The position numbers were made by a program, and so were the translations under genes. Source: Anastrepha obliqua (Eukaryota; Arthropoda; Insecta; Diptera; Tephritidae). From it: a DNA stretch of 64,000 nucleotides. The notes beneath the pieces were generated by a model, which did no database searches, was not told the origin of the DNA, and saw only the letters and a list, made by a program, of their open reading frames with translations. Numbering within the stretch: the first letter of the stretch is position 1; each line of letters starts with the position of its first letter. The stretch spans positions 19,491,792 through 19,555,791 of the forward strand of contig NC_072892.1 of the NCBI RefSeq assembly GCF_027943255.1. Reading direction: 5' to 3'. Positions 48,013-60,837 of this stretch are shown piece by piece.

Positions 48013-49297
48013 TGTTGAAGGTGAAGTCTAAAGTGAACAAGACTGGGGTCATAAAAATGCTTTTTAATGGCGCTATCTTTTTAATGAGTTAGTGCGTTGA
48101 AAGTTACATCCCGAGCTGACTTCCAGTCCAGTGAAAGCTTGGTGACATTCGGTTTAGTGGAAGCGAAGTTATTGCGTCTAAAGTGTCATTTGTGTTTGTG
48201 TATCGTTTGTGTTATCGGTACAAAAATGAGTTTCGAACAAAGAGCTGATATTAAATTTTGTTTTAAAATCGGTAAAACGTTTAACGAAATATTTGAATTG
48301 ATGAAACAACTTTAAAGCGATGATTTTCTATCTCGTGCCAGAGTTCATGAGTGGTTTACACGTTTCACGTTTCAGAGATGGTTGTGAGGACATAAACCTC
48401 AATGAACATACGAGCCGCCCAAAATCAGTAATCACCGAAAACTCCATCGAAACTGTTGGTAAATTTATCAAAAATGAACCGAAATCATAGTTGAAATTCA
48501 TGGAATCGGAGTTCAGTATCTCCAAAACATCGATTCATCGCATTTTGATTGACCATTTGCGCTTACGAAAGGTCTGCGCACGTTTCACTCCGCACAAGAT
48601 AACACAACTGAGGACCAAAATTTGTTCAGAATTCAATATTCAAAAGACCTCATTAAAGAGGCCAGAAAAGACGAGAACTTCCTTTACAACATTGTAACTG
48701 GTGAAAAAACGTGGTGTTTCCAACATGAACCTGCAACTAAGCGTCAAAGTGCCGAATGGAAGGCCCCAGATGAGCCACCACCCAAAAAATCGCGTTTGAA
48801 GAAGTAATTTGTTTTTACGATTCCAAGGGATTGTCCTCAAGCAGTTCGTGCCAATGGGCCAAACCGTGAATGCGATTTTCTATTTTGGCGTTTTGAGGTG
48901 TTGGTTGCATCGCATTCGTCGAATTCGCGCTGAATACCGCGAAGGAGGAAGCTGACGCTTATTGCATAATAGTGCACCATCTCATCGATCCACTCTTATG
49001 ACTGATTTCAACAATCCTGATATGGCTCCCTGTGACTTCTATCTATTCGGAGAATTGCAGTTGGCCATGAAGGGAAAACGTTTTGCATCCGTTGAGGCCA
49101 TCCAAAAGGCTTATACCTGAAGGACATTCCGGTCAATGACCTGAAACACTCTTTCGAAAAGCTTTTAGATCGCTCAAAACAGTGTATCGAGGCCAGAGAG
49201 GATTATTTTGAATAAATAAAGCCGAAGTTATCAGAACAAAGCTCCTGTTGTTTCTATTTTAGCTGAGTCTTGTTGATTTTGGACTTGACCTTGTACA
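48013..49297 (+). mobile_element. mariner-like element with both inverted repeats, decayed
   Basis: The inverted repeats are about 30 bp: left tgttgaaggtgaagtctaaa at 48013, right (inward from 49297) tgtacaaggtcaagtccaaa. The plus strand starts MSFEQRADIKFCFKIGKTFN at 48225, a mariner N-terminus. It then reads on through several frameshifts: KDENFLYNIVTGEKTWCFQH and EPATKRQSAEWKAPDEPPPK at 48665-48790, and PDMAPCDFYLFGELQLAMKG near 49017-49077. Full mariner length (1.29 kb), but dead. Confidence 0.82.
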
Positions 49298-49539
49298 TAA
49301 TTGGGATTCACTCAAGCAACTGTTTATCGCATTTCAGCCGGGATGCTTAGATCTTTTTGAATTCAATTCAAATTTGTGGCGACGGATTACAGATTCAAGT
49401 TTTATAGGCTTTGATATTTTGACATTTGGGCAATGGGTTTTAAACAGAATGAATTAAAGTCTTATTAAATATGCCGGCAATTGCTTTTCATTTCAAAGAA
49501 CATTTTGCAATATGATTAGCATGTAACATCAACGTCCAA

Positions 49540-49915
49540 AATGTATTCGGGCGCTTTCGAGTCTGATTCCTAGTGCCTTGCGTTTAGTGAAAACGTGGGT
49601 ACTCCATGTAAGCTTGCAGTCAAGGGGCATTCCGAGATATTTTGTCACATTACTCTGGGGTATGATTAGGTTATTGTAAAGGTAACTTGAATAGATTTTG
49701 TCACATTTGAATTTATTTTACAGTCTTTGCGCCATTGAGTTATTTCATGAAGTTCTTTTTGGAATTTAAGAGCAGCCACAGCAGGAAGGGAGTCAATTGC
49801 GAGTAAGGCGGTGTCATCTGCAAAAGTTCCGACGATAGTTTCCTCAGTAGATCGATCCCCTGGTAGATCGTAAGTGTGAAGCAAATGCAAGATGCAACCC
49901 TTAATACTACCTTGG
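49540..49915 (-). mobile_element. Jockey-type LINE fragment (RT active site)
   Basis: The minus strand reads VGTFADDTALLAIDSLPAVA, with the FADD active-site motif, then LHEITQWRKDCKINSNVTKS at 49666-49830. Downstream comes SNVTKYLGMPLDCKLTWSTH near 49580-49650. This is the palm-to-thumb part of a Jockey reverse transcriptase. Both ends are truncated. Confidence 0.8.
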
Positions 49916-52900
49916 GCCTGTATATTTGCATGTAATTATTGAATGCATATATATTTTTTTTTTGGTTACAATCCATTTTTCCTGAAATTTTTCTCTAACG
50001 GTGAACGCTTGCGGAAGTGGTCGAATAACAGCCTCAAATATTTTAGTCACTAAGGTGTTTGCTGGGTGGATATGCATTGGGTGCATATGTGTGTGTGTGT
50101 GTGTATCGTGTATATGTGTATGCAAGAGAGTGGCCTGGCCCAAATTCAGTCCGCAAATAATTCACAGAAATTGCATAATAGGGCTGCAATTGATATTGTC
50201 TGGGAGTAGACGTTTGGCCTGGCCAAAAGTATAATATGACTACATTAAGTGAGGCGGCAAATCGCCCGTGTACTTGCAGCATCCTTGGGCAACAACTGGA
50301 AAAATCTTAAGAACAACAATAACATTGGAAATGTTCCATTTATGCCAAGCACGCTAGAAAATTCCCAGGCCAAAGAGGCGAACGTGCTGGCGCTGCTGGG
50401 GCAGGTCCGCAAAGAGGCGGCGGCCAGCAACCAGTTTCAATAAGTGACTGTTGGGCGTAAGTGTGTGTGTTTGTGTGTGCTGCAGCAACCAGCAAACAAC
50501 TTCACAATAAGGGCTTAGCGCGCTGTCGAAAATCGGAGAGAAAAAACACGGCAACACAATGGCCAAGTGAGCGAACGAATGCGCGTGCGCGCACAACAAC
50601 ACCAACAAGAGGTGGGAAGATATGAAACGGTGAATCAAAACAAAGCAAAGAATCGAAAAACTTTTGAAAAAAAAAACAAAAGAAGTATTGGGCAAATAAA
50701 CGAACATGAACTTGCGCCGACCAGCTAAAACATGGCTAAAACCAATATAACACACACACACACACATGCATGCTGATGCGTTCAACGGCAAGAGGCAACA
50801 ACTGTGCCACGCACAAACAACAACAACCAAGGCGCAAACGAAATGTATAGCAACGCCAAATATAATACAAATATGGTTGTGAGCGGCAGAATTTTATAAG
50901 CGCGTCCATAAACAAATCGCCGTTGCGGCCCTCGAAATGCGAAATGCAATAGCAGGCAAACAACAACAACAACAGCTACCACCACTACTGTAAACAGAAA
51001 CAATTGCTGCAAAGCAAGCAACACCGCGATAAAAACGTTAAATCATGTTTTAGCCTTTTCCGTGTCTGCCGTTCGACGAACGCGCCGCAAATCGTTTTTC
51101 CATTACACATTTCGTGGGTCCACCCTTTTGCGGTTATTGATACCCCACCCGGCATGGAAGGAGGCAGTTCGGCGCAGTGAGCATAGCAGCTCGAACATAT
51201 GTATATCGATATGCGGGCGTATATTTACATAACTGAGAAAAGGTGGGTGTGTGAGCTAGTAAAAATCCGTGGCAAACATATTGGATTGGAGTTTCTTACT
51301 CATCAAACATGGCCTTTGAGGTAGTCGTAGCTCCCAGTAGCGATTAAAGCCAATCGAACTCTTAATATAATTTTTTTTTTTTTCAAAAGTATTGAGTTGT
51401 AAATGCATAGGAATTTTATGCGCGCATTCTATTTGAAGATCGTCAACTGGTTTGCTTGCTTTCTGTTGATCTGCTATTCAATAACTCTGATTTATAGTGC
51501 AAAAATGAGTTGCTGAAACCCAAATATTTTTGCAAACAAACGAGTGCGCGCATCTGTTTCTTAATTCCTCCGAAATTACATACTCCTACGCGAAATCAAC
51601 GACCCCCAGCCCCACTTGCCGCCAACTGGCGCATTTGTGATTATTCGTACGCCGAGAGGCCTGTGCTGTACGGGCAAATCCCTTGTCGCGGTATCTTCAT
51701 CTGTGGCGCAGTATCTTCATCAATAGGTTAGAGTAAAACAAAACACACACTCGCACGCAGCCAACGCAGGCACACACTGCGACAGCGTGAGGCTGCAGAG
51801 CTCCAGATGCTGCTGAGATACGGGCGCATATGGGCAGTGCTACACGTAACTATCAGTACGATATTGTATAAGAAGTGCAGGAAAATCATACGAAAACACA
51901 CAAAAAAAGCAAAAAAACAGAAATAGTCGCAAAAGCACAACAAAACAGGCAAACAGCCAAGCATCCAAACATCCAGTTTGCTTGGCGCGCTACGACGTTC
52001 GCTGGCTGCCTAACTGAATGCATTTGTGGCACGGAAGTAGGTAAAAAGGCGCAACGAAACTGTGGCTTGGAAAAAAGTCGTGACTTGAACAATATAGTTG
52101 CTGCGCGATCGCATGGATCGTTTATTGTTTGTACGTGTGCATCAAATGCCTGGGTGCCGCGCACCGCCCACCCCCATGGCCCATTACGTAGAAGAGCGCA
52201 GGCTGTGGTGCTATATGAGAACTGCGCTTTACTGAAAGCCGAACATAGTTAACTTGAACAGCTGACGCCGACACACACACACACACACACACACACACGT
52301 ACAAGCAGAGCTACATATGTTCGCTTGTTTGTAAAGCAGGTGATGCATATTGCAGGCTGCAACCAGCAAATCGTTGCCCCAAAACCGAAAAACCAAACAG
52401 ATATTGGCAATAGCGGCGAGCGGCAGCCGAAGGATAGGAGGCGAAACACGGGTATTTTGATGATGATTTTACAGCTTAAAAGGAATTTTATGAGCATTTA
52501 CTATTGTTCGAAATATGGTGAGAAAATATTGTGCGAGTGTGAGTAAGTGCGCGGGTGTCGTACGTACCCAGTGTTGAGCAATGGTTTTGAATAGAAGTGG
52601 CTTGCTATGAAAGCATCGGATATGGAACAAGGTAGTGCTCCCTGAATAGTTCATAGTTTGGCTTCAAAGACTTCAACTCGCAGTTGATTCCTCTACAACG
52701 CGCCCCATTTTCGACTCAATTCAACACAATTCCGCCTGTCATCACGTCCACTCAATCGACAGGTTTGATCCGTAGACAAACAAGCCGGCAGCCGGATAGA
52801 TCAGCGCTGCTTTAGTGTCAGTTGGTTTACTAGAATTTATTTTGCTAAGCATATTTTGTCGGATTTCCGCGTTTTTTATTTTGCGCTGCTTTTCGCTTTT

Positions 52901-55900
52901 ATGGGAGCACCCGCAAACAGTAACAACAAAATAAAACGTGCTTAGATGAAATCCTTTTGAGAATAAAAGCAAAATTTCATTGCTGCGTCGGTTGCTCCTT
53001 CCTATTACCGTTGTGTTGTCGGTGTCGCCCGAGGTCTGCGTGATACACATGTTTAGATACGTGGCGACACAAAATTAAGCACACTTAAACTGAGGCACAG
53101 CACAGCGACGAAAAAACTGAGTCGCTTAAAAATCGTATGCAGGCGAGTGGTGGCAGCGACCGCCAGGCATCAACATAGCCAACTACTTGAGTGGCAATAG
53201 ACGCCAATTCGCGACGTACTAAATGCGCCTTGTTGCTGCATTTAACAGTAAATTCGTGTTGCACTGTTGCAACATTGATGCGCAGTCGCAACACAAAATA
53301 TTCAATCGGAAAGCAACAACAACAACAAGCAACATGCGCAATTTCTATGTACCTACCAGTAAAGGACGGCTGGCAGCGATTTGTTGGCTCGGCCGCAGCC
53401 GCGACCGTCTGTTGGCGGTTGACGACTGCCCTCGCTGAAATGTATCTGTGAGATACATTTCGTTAATTGAATCCCATTAAAGGTAATTTTATGGGAGGCG
53501 TTAAGCCAAGAAACGTGTACTTAAAGTTGGCCATTAACATGGTTCGAGGGAGCAATGGATGGGTAAGCGGCTGAAAGTTTGAAGTTTAAAATAAGTTTCC
53601 GTTTAGCCATTTAGCCTTTGCAGCTGTAGTGGTCTGCAGCGAAAAAAGCTGTGAAAACGCTGCGAACGCGCTTGAGTTGACAAAATCCCCAACTTCTTGT
53701 TGAGAGTGAGAAAATTAGATACTTCTTGTTGCACGTTGTTGCACTTAATACTGGCTGCGCACTTTGTTTGAAGCTACAACTTCTCTGAATTAGTACAGCG
53801 GCAGATAATTTTGCCACAATTAATGACAACCGCCCGGGTAGTTACACGGAAAGTGTTATTTTCAACAAGTTTCGGTGGACAATGGCGGCCACTGTGGCAT
53901 GTTGCATGTTGCATCACCACCAACCATCCGGACGGAGCATGGCGCGCAAAGGCCATAAAACTGTCAAAATCACTCAAAGCGACAAATAAACTTGTCCAAA
54001 TGTGAAGGGCATTGCAATACGCGCAGCAACCAAAAAGCTTAACATCTTGCAGAAGGTCGAAAAGAAGGATGTTGACAATGATCGGCTGCGATTTCCTTAT
54101 AATTTGTTTATTTAAGCTGTCGCCGCGACGGACAGCGACCGCGGTAAATGAAGAGTGTAGCAAAATGTTGGCAGGCAAAGAGGAGAGGCGGCGCTGTAGA
54201 TCAACAGCGACTGATAAGGCTGGGCCGTGTTGAAAGAAGTTGGCGGTAGAGCGCGGAGCGGAGGTGTGGCAGCGCAAAGGAATGAAAGTAAAGAAAAAGC
54301 GTAAAACAAAGAGATGTTTTTGTGACTTTTGTTTTTAATTTTTTTTTTTGCTTGCTTTGCTTTAAATTTGGAGGCTTATAATGAAAAATGCATGAATGTC
54401 CAAAAAACAACAACAATGCTGTACTGCAGATTTTTAAAGCCTTTTTCAACACAACTCAGCGCCTCTCTTCGTCTCATCGCAGTTCACACAAACCTCGTTT
54501 TTTCATGTTTTTTGTTTTTCTGTTAAAAATTTAGCCCGCATTTCAGCTGACTCGGCAATTTAATAAATTCTGCTTTTAAATATTAATTATTGTTAATTGC
54601 AAAAAGCACTCTATGATGTATATTTTTCTACAGTTTTTTACAGTTAAATAGCGCTGCGGAATAACTCAAAAGTGGCAGTAACCCAAGAGCAGCTCTGCAG
54701 TACTGTGACTTCGCTCTTGCTGCCACACCGCGTCGCAGCAATTAACACGTAAAGTTCTGGCGCAACAACTAATTGAACTTCCTGAAACTAAATTTACTCG
54801 CTGTGTAAATACGCTTGGCGCGCATTTGTATGAATTCATTTCGAAGAATTTTTATAACAAGAACCATTAATGAAGCTTAGATACTCGAAGATTACTCGCT
54901 CAAGCACACACACATACATACATAAGAAGCATGTGTAATGGCTCTAGGCGGCACGAGTATGCCACAACTGCGCGCTACTTTGCTTTGAGTTTGGTTTCGC
55001 GGCGATATGCGGCGCCTCCGGGAGAGGTATTGGGGTTTTCGGGGCGATGTAGACTTGTGGCCCATGGCCCGCGTTCCGTGATCCACTAATGAAAGTGCAG
55101 ATATTTTAGCACGCGCATGCGCGCATGCAACAACGCCTATAATGCTTCGCTGCACAAATTAAAGCATGAAATTGCGCGCTCTGCAACAACAACAACAACA
55201 CCAATGCAAAGTGTACCTCAATGGCAAAGCGCATTCAGGGCAGGCGCACCGCGCCGTCCAGTCCATCCAAGAAAACATTTATTTATGATTAGTAGCGCAC
55301 TCCAGTAACACCAATAACAAATACGATACATAAAATAAAATAAAATCAACCAAAGCAAAAAACAAAAATAATAAATAAAAACATGAAGCGCAGTTATAAT
55401 GACTGCAAACAAGCGTATGTGCACTAACAAAAACAACGAAGCGTACAACTCCTAACACAAAACTGATATGAAAGCAGTTAAAAGTACAGACAGCAACAAA
55501 TTATTGTAAATTGACAAGTGCGCCTCTGCTGCACTCAATTGGCAGATCGACAAAGTGACAATAAAAATTTCGTACAATTAAAATTGAATGCCACCGTTTG
55601 TTGTTGGCGGCTCCATACATTTTCGAAGTGAAGCAGATGATGCCACTTTTGGAGTCTGGCGGTGCAGGCATCACGCGGCTGCTGTTACGCGCTGCTTGCT
55701 TGTGGCAGCCAGTCATACAGATTCACCTACTTTCGGTAATTACTGAGCTGTCTGCCGATGTTGTTGCTGCGTTGCTGGCAATAATGAAAAAAAAAATCCA
55801 GTATAATAAATAAAATCGGTTCAATAAAAGGCAAAGACGGCAGCTAAGATTGTCATAAGGCAAGAGGAAGATAAACAACTACAAAGTGGAGCGTAAAGTA

Positions 55901-56010
55901 ATGAAGTCGTCCAAGCGCTTGACAAACTGCTTAAATGATGGCCATAAAGCAGTCGACAGAAAGGCAGCAAACAAAAAATAAAAATAAAATAACAAAGAAA
56001 ATCTAATTAA
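49916..56010. other. repeat-poor intron block upstream of the zinc-finger exon
   Basis: About 6.1 kb with no recognisable transposon. Microsatellites are present: TG at 50087-50104, CA at 50751-50766 and AC at 52271-52298. The longer open frames here are on GC-richer or low-complexity DNA and show no domain. It is a candidate regulatory region of svp. Confidence 0.45.
52271..52298. repeat. AC microsatellite
   Basis: Fourteen AC units in a row. Confidence 0.85.
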
Positions 56011-56142
56011 CCAGGTAGATACCTATGAAATGAGACTTTCAGCTATTAGTTCCTTCGGCAAAGTTTCTTATTTTGATCCCTAGAATACGATTTTTACAGA
56101 GCAATGAGCAATTTTAAAATCGACCCGCCCTAATATACCTGG
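56011..56142. mobile_element. 132-bp MITE derived from the 17-18 kb mariner
   Basis: It starts ccaggtagatacctatgaaa at 56011 and ends in tatacctgg at 56142. Its first 42 bases match the inverted repeat of the mariner at 18451-18492 almost exactly, on through gagactttcagctattag. The other end is a shorter inverted repeat (inward: ccaggtatattagggcgggt). It looks like an internal-deletion derivative of that mariner family and keeps the 3' end that the 17.1-kb copy has lost. Confidence 0.75.
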
Positions 56143-58198
56143 TAGTTAATTGAAACGTTTTGAAATGTGGTAGAAAAATTAGAAATAAATTCCATATATG
56201 CGAAAAACCTGTACTTCCGTTATCCGTGTTGTAGTTATGGCATTTCTAATTCATATTCTATTGCCAATTCTTTGAAATAATTTTTGCCAATTTTTCACTC
56301 CTCACAACCCATACACAGGCACCACAAGCCGTGTGCGCGCGGGTATTAACAATTTTTCGGTCAACGAGCAGCGTGAACTACAAAACACTTCAAAGCCGGT
56401 AATAACACGCTTCGACGCTGGTGTAATACTCAAGTACAACTACAATAACAAAATATTTAATGCAAGTATGAAAATTATGCTGCCGCTGCTGAGCTGCACC
56501 GACGAGCCATATTAATTGCCTAATGGTGGCTGATAATGATGTTGCCACAATTAAAAGCTAAACAGACAAGTGCAGCTAGGCCCAGTCAATGGTAATTAGC
56601 GCACAACAACAACAACAACCTCAATAAAACATCTGCAATACGGCATGGAGGCGACGTGGAACGTGGCTGCCAAGCGCCAAACGTCATAGCGGTGCTTGGA
56701 GGAGAAACCCAACTAAACGGCAGAAAGAACGGTGTAGCGCACACGCGTTGCAAGCACACCACACATGCGCTGCTACGCCCCAGTAAAATTGATAGCCCTG
56801 CAGAAATTAAATATTATAAATAATAACCAGAGCAACGTTACATGCACTGGGACTCACCTACACACGCACACAAGCATGCACACCGCTGCCTGGTTTGATA
56901 TGAGTAATTGCCACATAAGTCTAATAAACTGCACTCAAAGTAATTAGCCGTCGAGATTAAGGCAGCAGCCAGAATGCAACTAGGCGGCTGACATGAAGCC
57001 CAAATGGCTAGAGGGTCGACGTAGCAGTACTTCGTTAGTGAAACGGGGTGGGGTAGGCTTTTACAGATGTACAGATGTAAATATGCCTGTAGATTTATTA
57101 GCCAGAAATTGGTTTGGTTAAAGCTATCTATGCATAGTTGTGGAAGATTAGGTATCGCGTGAAACACTAGTCATCATATACTCACTTATATGGAGGATTG
57201 AACACTAATTGCAAAGCTAACCATTTTTGAATTTCGAAACTCTTGCTTTTTAAGCACTTAAGGAGTGCCAGACAAGTACTTCACCTATGCACTTTTATAA
57301 GCTGCGGACCTACCCTTTATCTGAGCTTTCATATTCGACATTTCAGAGCAAACAACTTTATCCTAAAATATTGTGAGCTTTCACCTCCATATGAGCTTTC
57401 TACAAATTAACGAAGCTTTCAGCAGTCTATCACAGATATGTTAAAAAACCTTAAATTTGATTTTCCCATGCCGTCTCAATCTTTCTTTCAGCCTTTGCTA
57501 GTTGATCAGAGTTTTTGAGATTTCATTTCCCATCAAACCAGTTGCCTAACTGCTTCAGCAGATACCTACATACACATGTACATATGTATGCGCATATAAA
57601 CACTTCATATGCACTCTCTCACCCTCCGCTCCACAAGCTGGAGAAATGGAAGTGCGCAAAATGTTGTGATTTCATATGAACGAGCATGAACTTTGCTAAT
57701 TTAACGTCAAGTTAGTGAGAGAATAAATTTGCCGCAGGTACTTAGGCATGAGAGATGTGCGATAGCTGTAACTACAACAACACTAACACGAACAATAAAT
57801 GCAGCAGCAGCAGCAACGAATAGGCAATGGCAGTAAGTGGCGATACGCCCAGGGACGTCGATAGAAGTTTTGGGCCTAGAACTGGAAAGCACGACACGGA
57901 CTCATGAACATAACTTAGATGAGAAGTTTGAAAACAATAAACATCCGACTATTTTAAGGACGCATGCAGATGAAATTGTGTAGAATTAGATTTTTTTAAT
58001 TTCGAACGATTCTTTAAGTTTCTTCTAAACGACAAGTTCTTTATTTTCATTTTTCTAATCTGCGCACAAGCCGATTTTTTTTTTCGGGAACGCAAAATTG
58101 TTTTTGACATTAATTTAATTTTGTTGTAAGACAAGTGATTGCTAAAAAAATGTTCTTCTCTCGTTGGTAGTTGCAAATTAAAGTTCATTTTACCTAGA
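56143..58198. other. intronic sequence without recognised genes
   Basis: Contains CAA runs near 56606-56622 and CAG units near 57800. No transposon ends or domains are recognised. Confidence 0.45.
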
Positions 58199-58490
58199 CC
58201 GCCGTAGCCGAATGGATTGGTACGTGAATACCCTTTAGAAGTGCACATAGCGATTCTCCGGGCATGAAACAGTAAATGATAGAAAAAGTTGTTTCTAAAA
58301 TAAACCCCGATTGCCGAGTGTATTTCTGCCATGAAAAAGCTCCTGATAAAAATATCTGCCGTTTGGAGTCGGCTTGAAATTGTAGGTCCCTTCAATCGTG
58401 GAACAACATCAAGACGCACGCCACAAATATGAGGAGGAGCTCGCCCAAGCACCCAAAAAGGGTGTACGCGCCAATTATATATATATATAT
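58199..58490 (+). mobile_element. tRNA-derived SINE, fullest copy
   Basis: The tRNA-like head is accgccgtagccgaatggat at 58198, with A-box core TAGCCGAATGG. The B-box region is decayed (cgattctccgggcatgaaac). The body contains ttgccgagtgtatttctgcc, gtaggtcccttcaatcgtgg and aggaggagctcgcccaag. It ends aaagggtgtacgcgccaatt followed by (TA)n. About 290 bp. The other copies are at 28432, 39783 and 58845. Confidence 0.72.
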
Positions 58491-59268
58491 AACCAGGGCC
58501 GTGGAGAGAGTATTCGGGCCCCGGGGAAACTTGAGATGCGGGTCCCTTCAAATTATGTCTAATTCATATAATTCGAATTACTCTCGAGTCCGGGCCCCTC
58601 TGAAAACTCCGGGCCCGGGGGAAAAAGTACCCCGGTTTACCCCAAGAAATAAAGTATTTTTTATTTTTGCACTTACTTTGCAAACCACCCTAGTATTATT
58701 TAAAAAACAAATTCAAGTTTTATTCCGTTTGAAAGACTTTGCAACGCAATCATCCTGACTTGGGCTTGTCAAATATTTTGAGAAATAAGCCCTGACTTAT
58801 AAGTACCTTGAATTTCTGAGAGTAAATTAATGCCATTCATCTATTCTGAGTGCATACGTTCGAATCTCCGTGAAGCAACAAAATGAAGAAAACGTTTGTT
58901 TTAATAGCAGTCGCCTCTCGGCTGGCAAAGGCAAAGCTCCGAGTCTATTTCAGCCTTGAAAAATCGCCTCATAAACTTAAAACTGGTCCCTCCACATCCC
59001 GAAAAGGGTGTAAGCGCCAATTATAAATAAATACATATAATCTATTTCGTATCAGAAAGATTAGAAAATATTCCCAAGTCGATCCTGTTGAGTCAAAATT
59101 TAATTATGCGCCTCATGCGAAAGGCCCTCTTGAAAATTAAGTTTTTTCATATTTCAGCAAAAAATACTAGAAATAATTTTTAATGCATCGAAACCTTTCG
59201 CTCGCTCTTATTAAAACCGGGCCCAGCTGGATACCCCTCTTTCCTTCTCTTTCGACGGCCCTGGCTGG
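58491..59268. mobile_element. inverted-repeat element with a nested SINE
   Basis: The left end accagggccgtggagagagt at 58491 pairs with the right end; read inward from 59268 that is agccagggccgtcgaaagag. The inside lacks a transposase, has GC-rich patches (cgggcccctctgaaaactcc) and contains a SINE at 58845-59038. The left end lies directly after the (TA)n tail of another SINE. The superfamily is not assigned. Confidence 0.5.
58845..59038 (+). mobile_element. tRNA-derived SINE, copy with intact B box
   Basis: It begins near gcatacgttcgaatctccgt (58851), a good pol III B box (GTTCGAATC). It then reads agcagtcgcctctcggctgg, cctcataaacttaaaactgg and tccctcc. It ends gggtgtaagcgccaattata at 59007-59026 with an A/T-rich tail. 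The A-box half is missing or very diverged. Confidence 0.65.
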
Positions 59269-60670
59269 TTCGCGCATAACCATTATGCTGCAGCAACATT
59301 ACCTAGAGCACAGGTGGCGAAGCGTTCGACAGTTGATTATACGAAACATGTAGTTATTGCATGTATTGTTGTAGTTGTTGCATGACCACACTTGTGTAAT
59401 GCTTGCGATACTATTCGGGCCGACTTATTGCCTCATAATAACTGGAACAGATGATATTGCATTGTTTTGGTTTGGCCACTTTTTAGCCACACTTCGACTT
59501 GAACCGGAACTTCAGCTTCGGTCAGGCAGAAAATGTTTCAGAAATCTCCGCCGTTAATATGTTGCTCATACTCGTTGAAAGTAGAAGCATTTTCCACGCC
59601 TAGTGCCAGGAATACACCTACATACACACACACACATACACGTTTCAATGATACGCTTCTCAGCGATAACACTTCCAATTGTGTGCGAGTGATGAGCAGC
59701 CTAAAAATGGTTGCACAGCATTTAAATTGAAACAGTGTCGGCTGGGTGACCGACGAGTAATCGCAAGAAAAAAGTAAAGTTCTGAAAATCTAACCAGTCA
59801 TATCCCTCTATCTAATTAATATTTAAGTAATAGAATTGTAATGTGGGACAGGTGTTTCGGCTGGAGTCCATTTGAGCATCGTTTAAAACTTCGCTCATAT
59901 AAGAAAATTTGATTTTATCTTGAAGGCGCAACGTAAGCAAGTCTAATAATTTCGCAAAAATACAATTTTCGTACGCTTAACATTCGTAGCGAAACCGTGA
60001 ATCATAGCGGCGCTCGCTCCAGTCATGCCAACCTTGGCGGCTGCAAATCGACTTCTTTAAGCGGGAGTATGGCCAATCTGAAAATGCGCTTAAGAACTTT
60101 CCACTTAAGTAAGTCGAAAGCTAAAAAGGTACAACTCCAGCGCACGAGTACGAATTTGCGTCTATTTGCGCCCATGACTTGCCCAACCGCCCTGCACTTC
60201 GCCTATGCCTCTGATGGCCACGGAGCGCTTCACTAAAACGTTAGTTACGCTCATGCAATAAAATTCAACGAACTAAAGCGTTAAATCAGCAAAAGATACA
60301 AATGAACGAGCTGGGCACAGGTAGACTGGATAGATAGACAGATGGCTGTGCGGCTTTGTGGCAATGTGGCAATGTTGTTGCGCGCAGATATGAGCTCGGA
60401 TGCAAGATATTCACACGGCGGCCATACCGCACGGGCTGGCTGAGCTTTGCCTGCCACTAGCTTTTGGCGCGCGCGCACCGCAACGAGATGAGGTATGTGA
60501 CGGCCGTGTTGCAAGCACTGAACACACACACAGAGCCGCGTATGTGCAGTCACAACAACAGGAATGGCAAATCGGAGAATAATAGAAAATTCTAAGAGAA
60601 TGAACAAATGAAAGACTGAAATAGGAAGGTAAGCAGCCCAGACAGACATTTAACGCAAAAAAAAAGATAT

Positions 60671-60706
60671 ATATGTATGTATGTATGTACGTATGTACGT
60701 ATGTAT
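60671..60706. repeat. TATG/TACG tetranucleotide repeat
   Basis: About nine units of tatg with some tacg variants. Such runs are common in fly introns. Confidence 0.8.
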
Positions 60707-60837
60707 AAACAAATCTACAATGCTATCATTATCCAGGTGCCAAGTGAATGGGCAACAGCAACAATATGTAAGTACAATGCAGACAACAAAAACAATAATG
60801 GCCAGTAAGAACACAATAACAGATGCAACAGCAATGC

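Noticed and set aside
50354..50830. 158-residue open frame on the minus strand
   Set aside because: Cys-rich and Val-rich stretches derive from CA/TG microsatellites at both ends; there is no domain.
53774..54277. 167-residue open frame on the minus strand
   Set aside because: No recognisable domain, no splice or start context, and overlapping open frames of similar quality on the other strand. It looks like chance in GC-richer intron DNA.
58198..58270. Possible tRNA gene
   Set aside because: The A box is good, but the B box and acceptor stem are decayed and the same body follows in other copies, so it is a SINE head.
57949..58551. 200-residue open frame on the minus strand
   Set aside because: It runs antisense through the SINE and the start of an inverted-repeat element, has no domain, and its composition follows the repeats.
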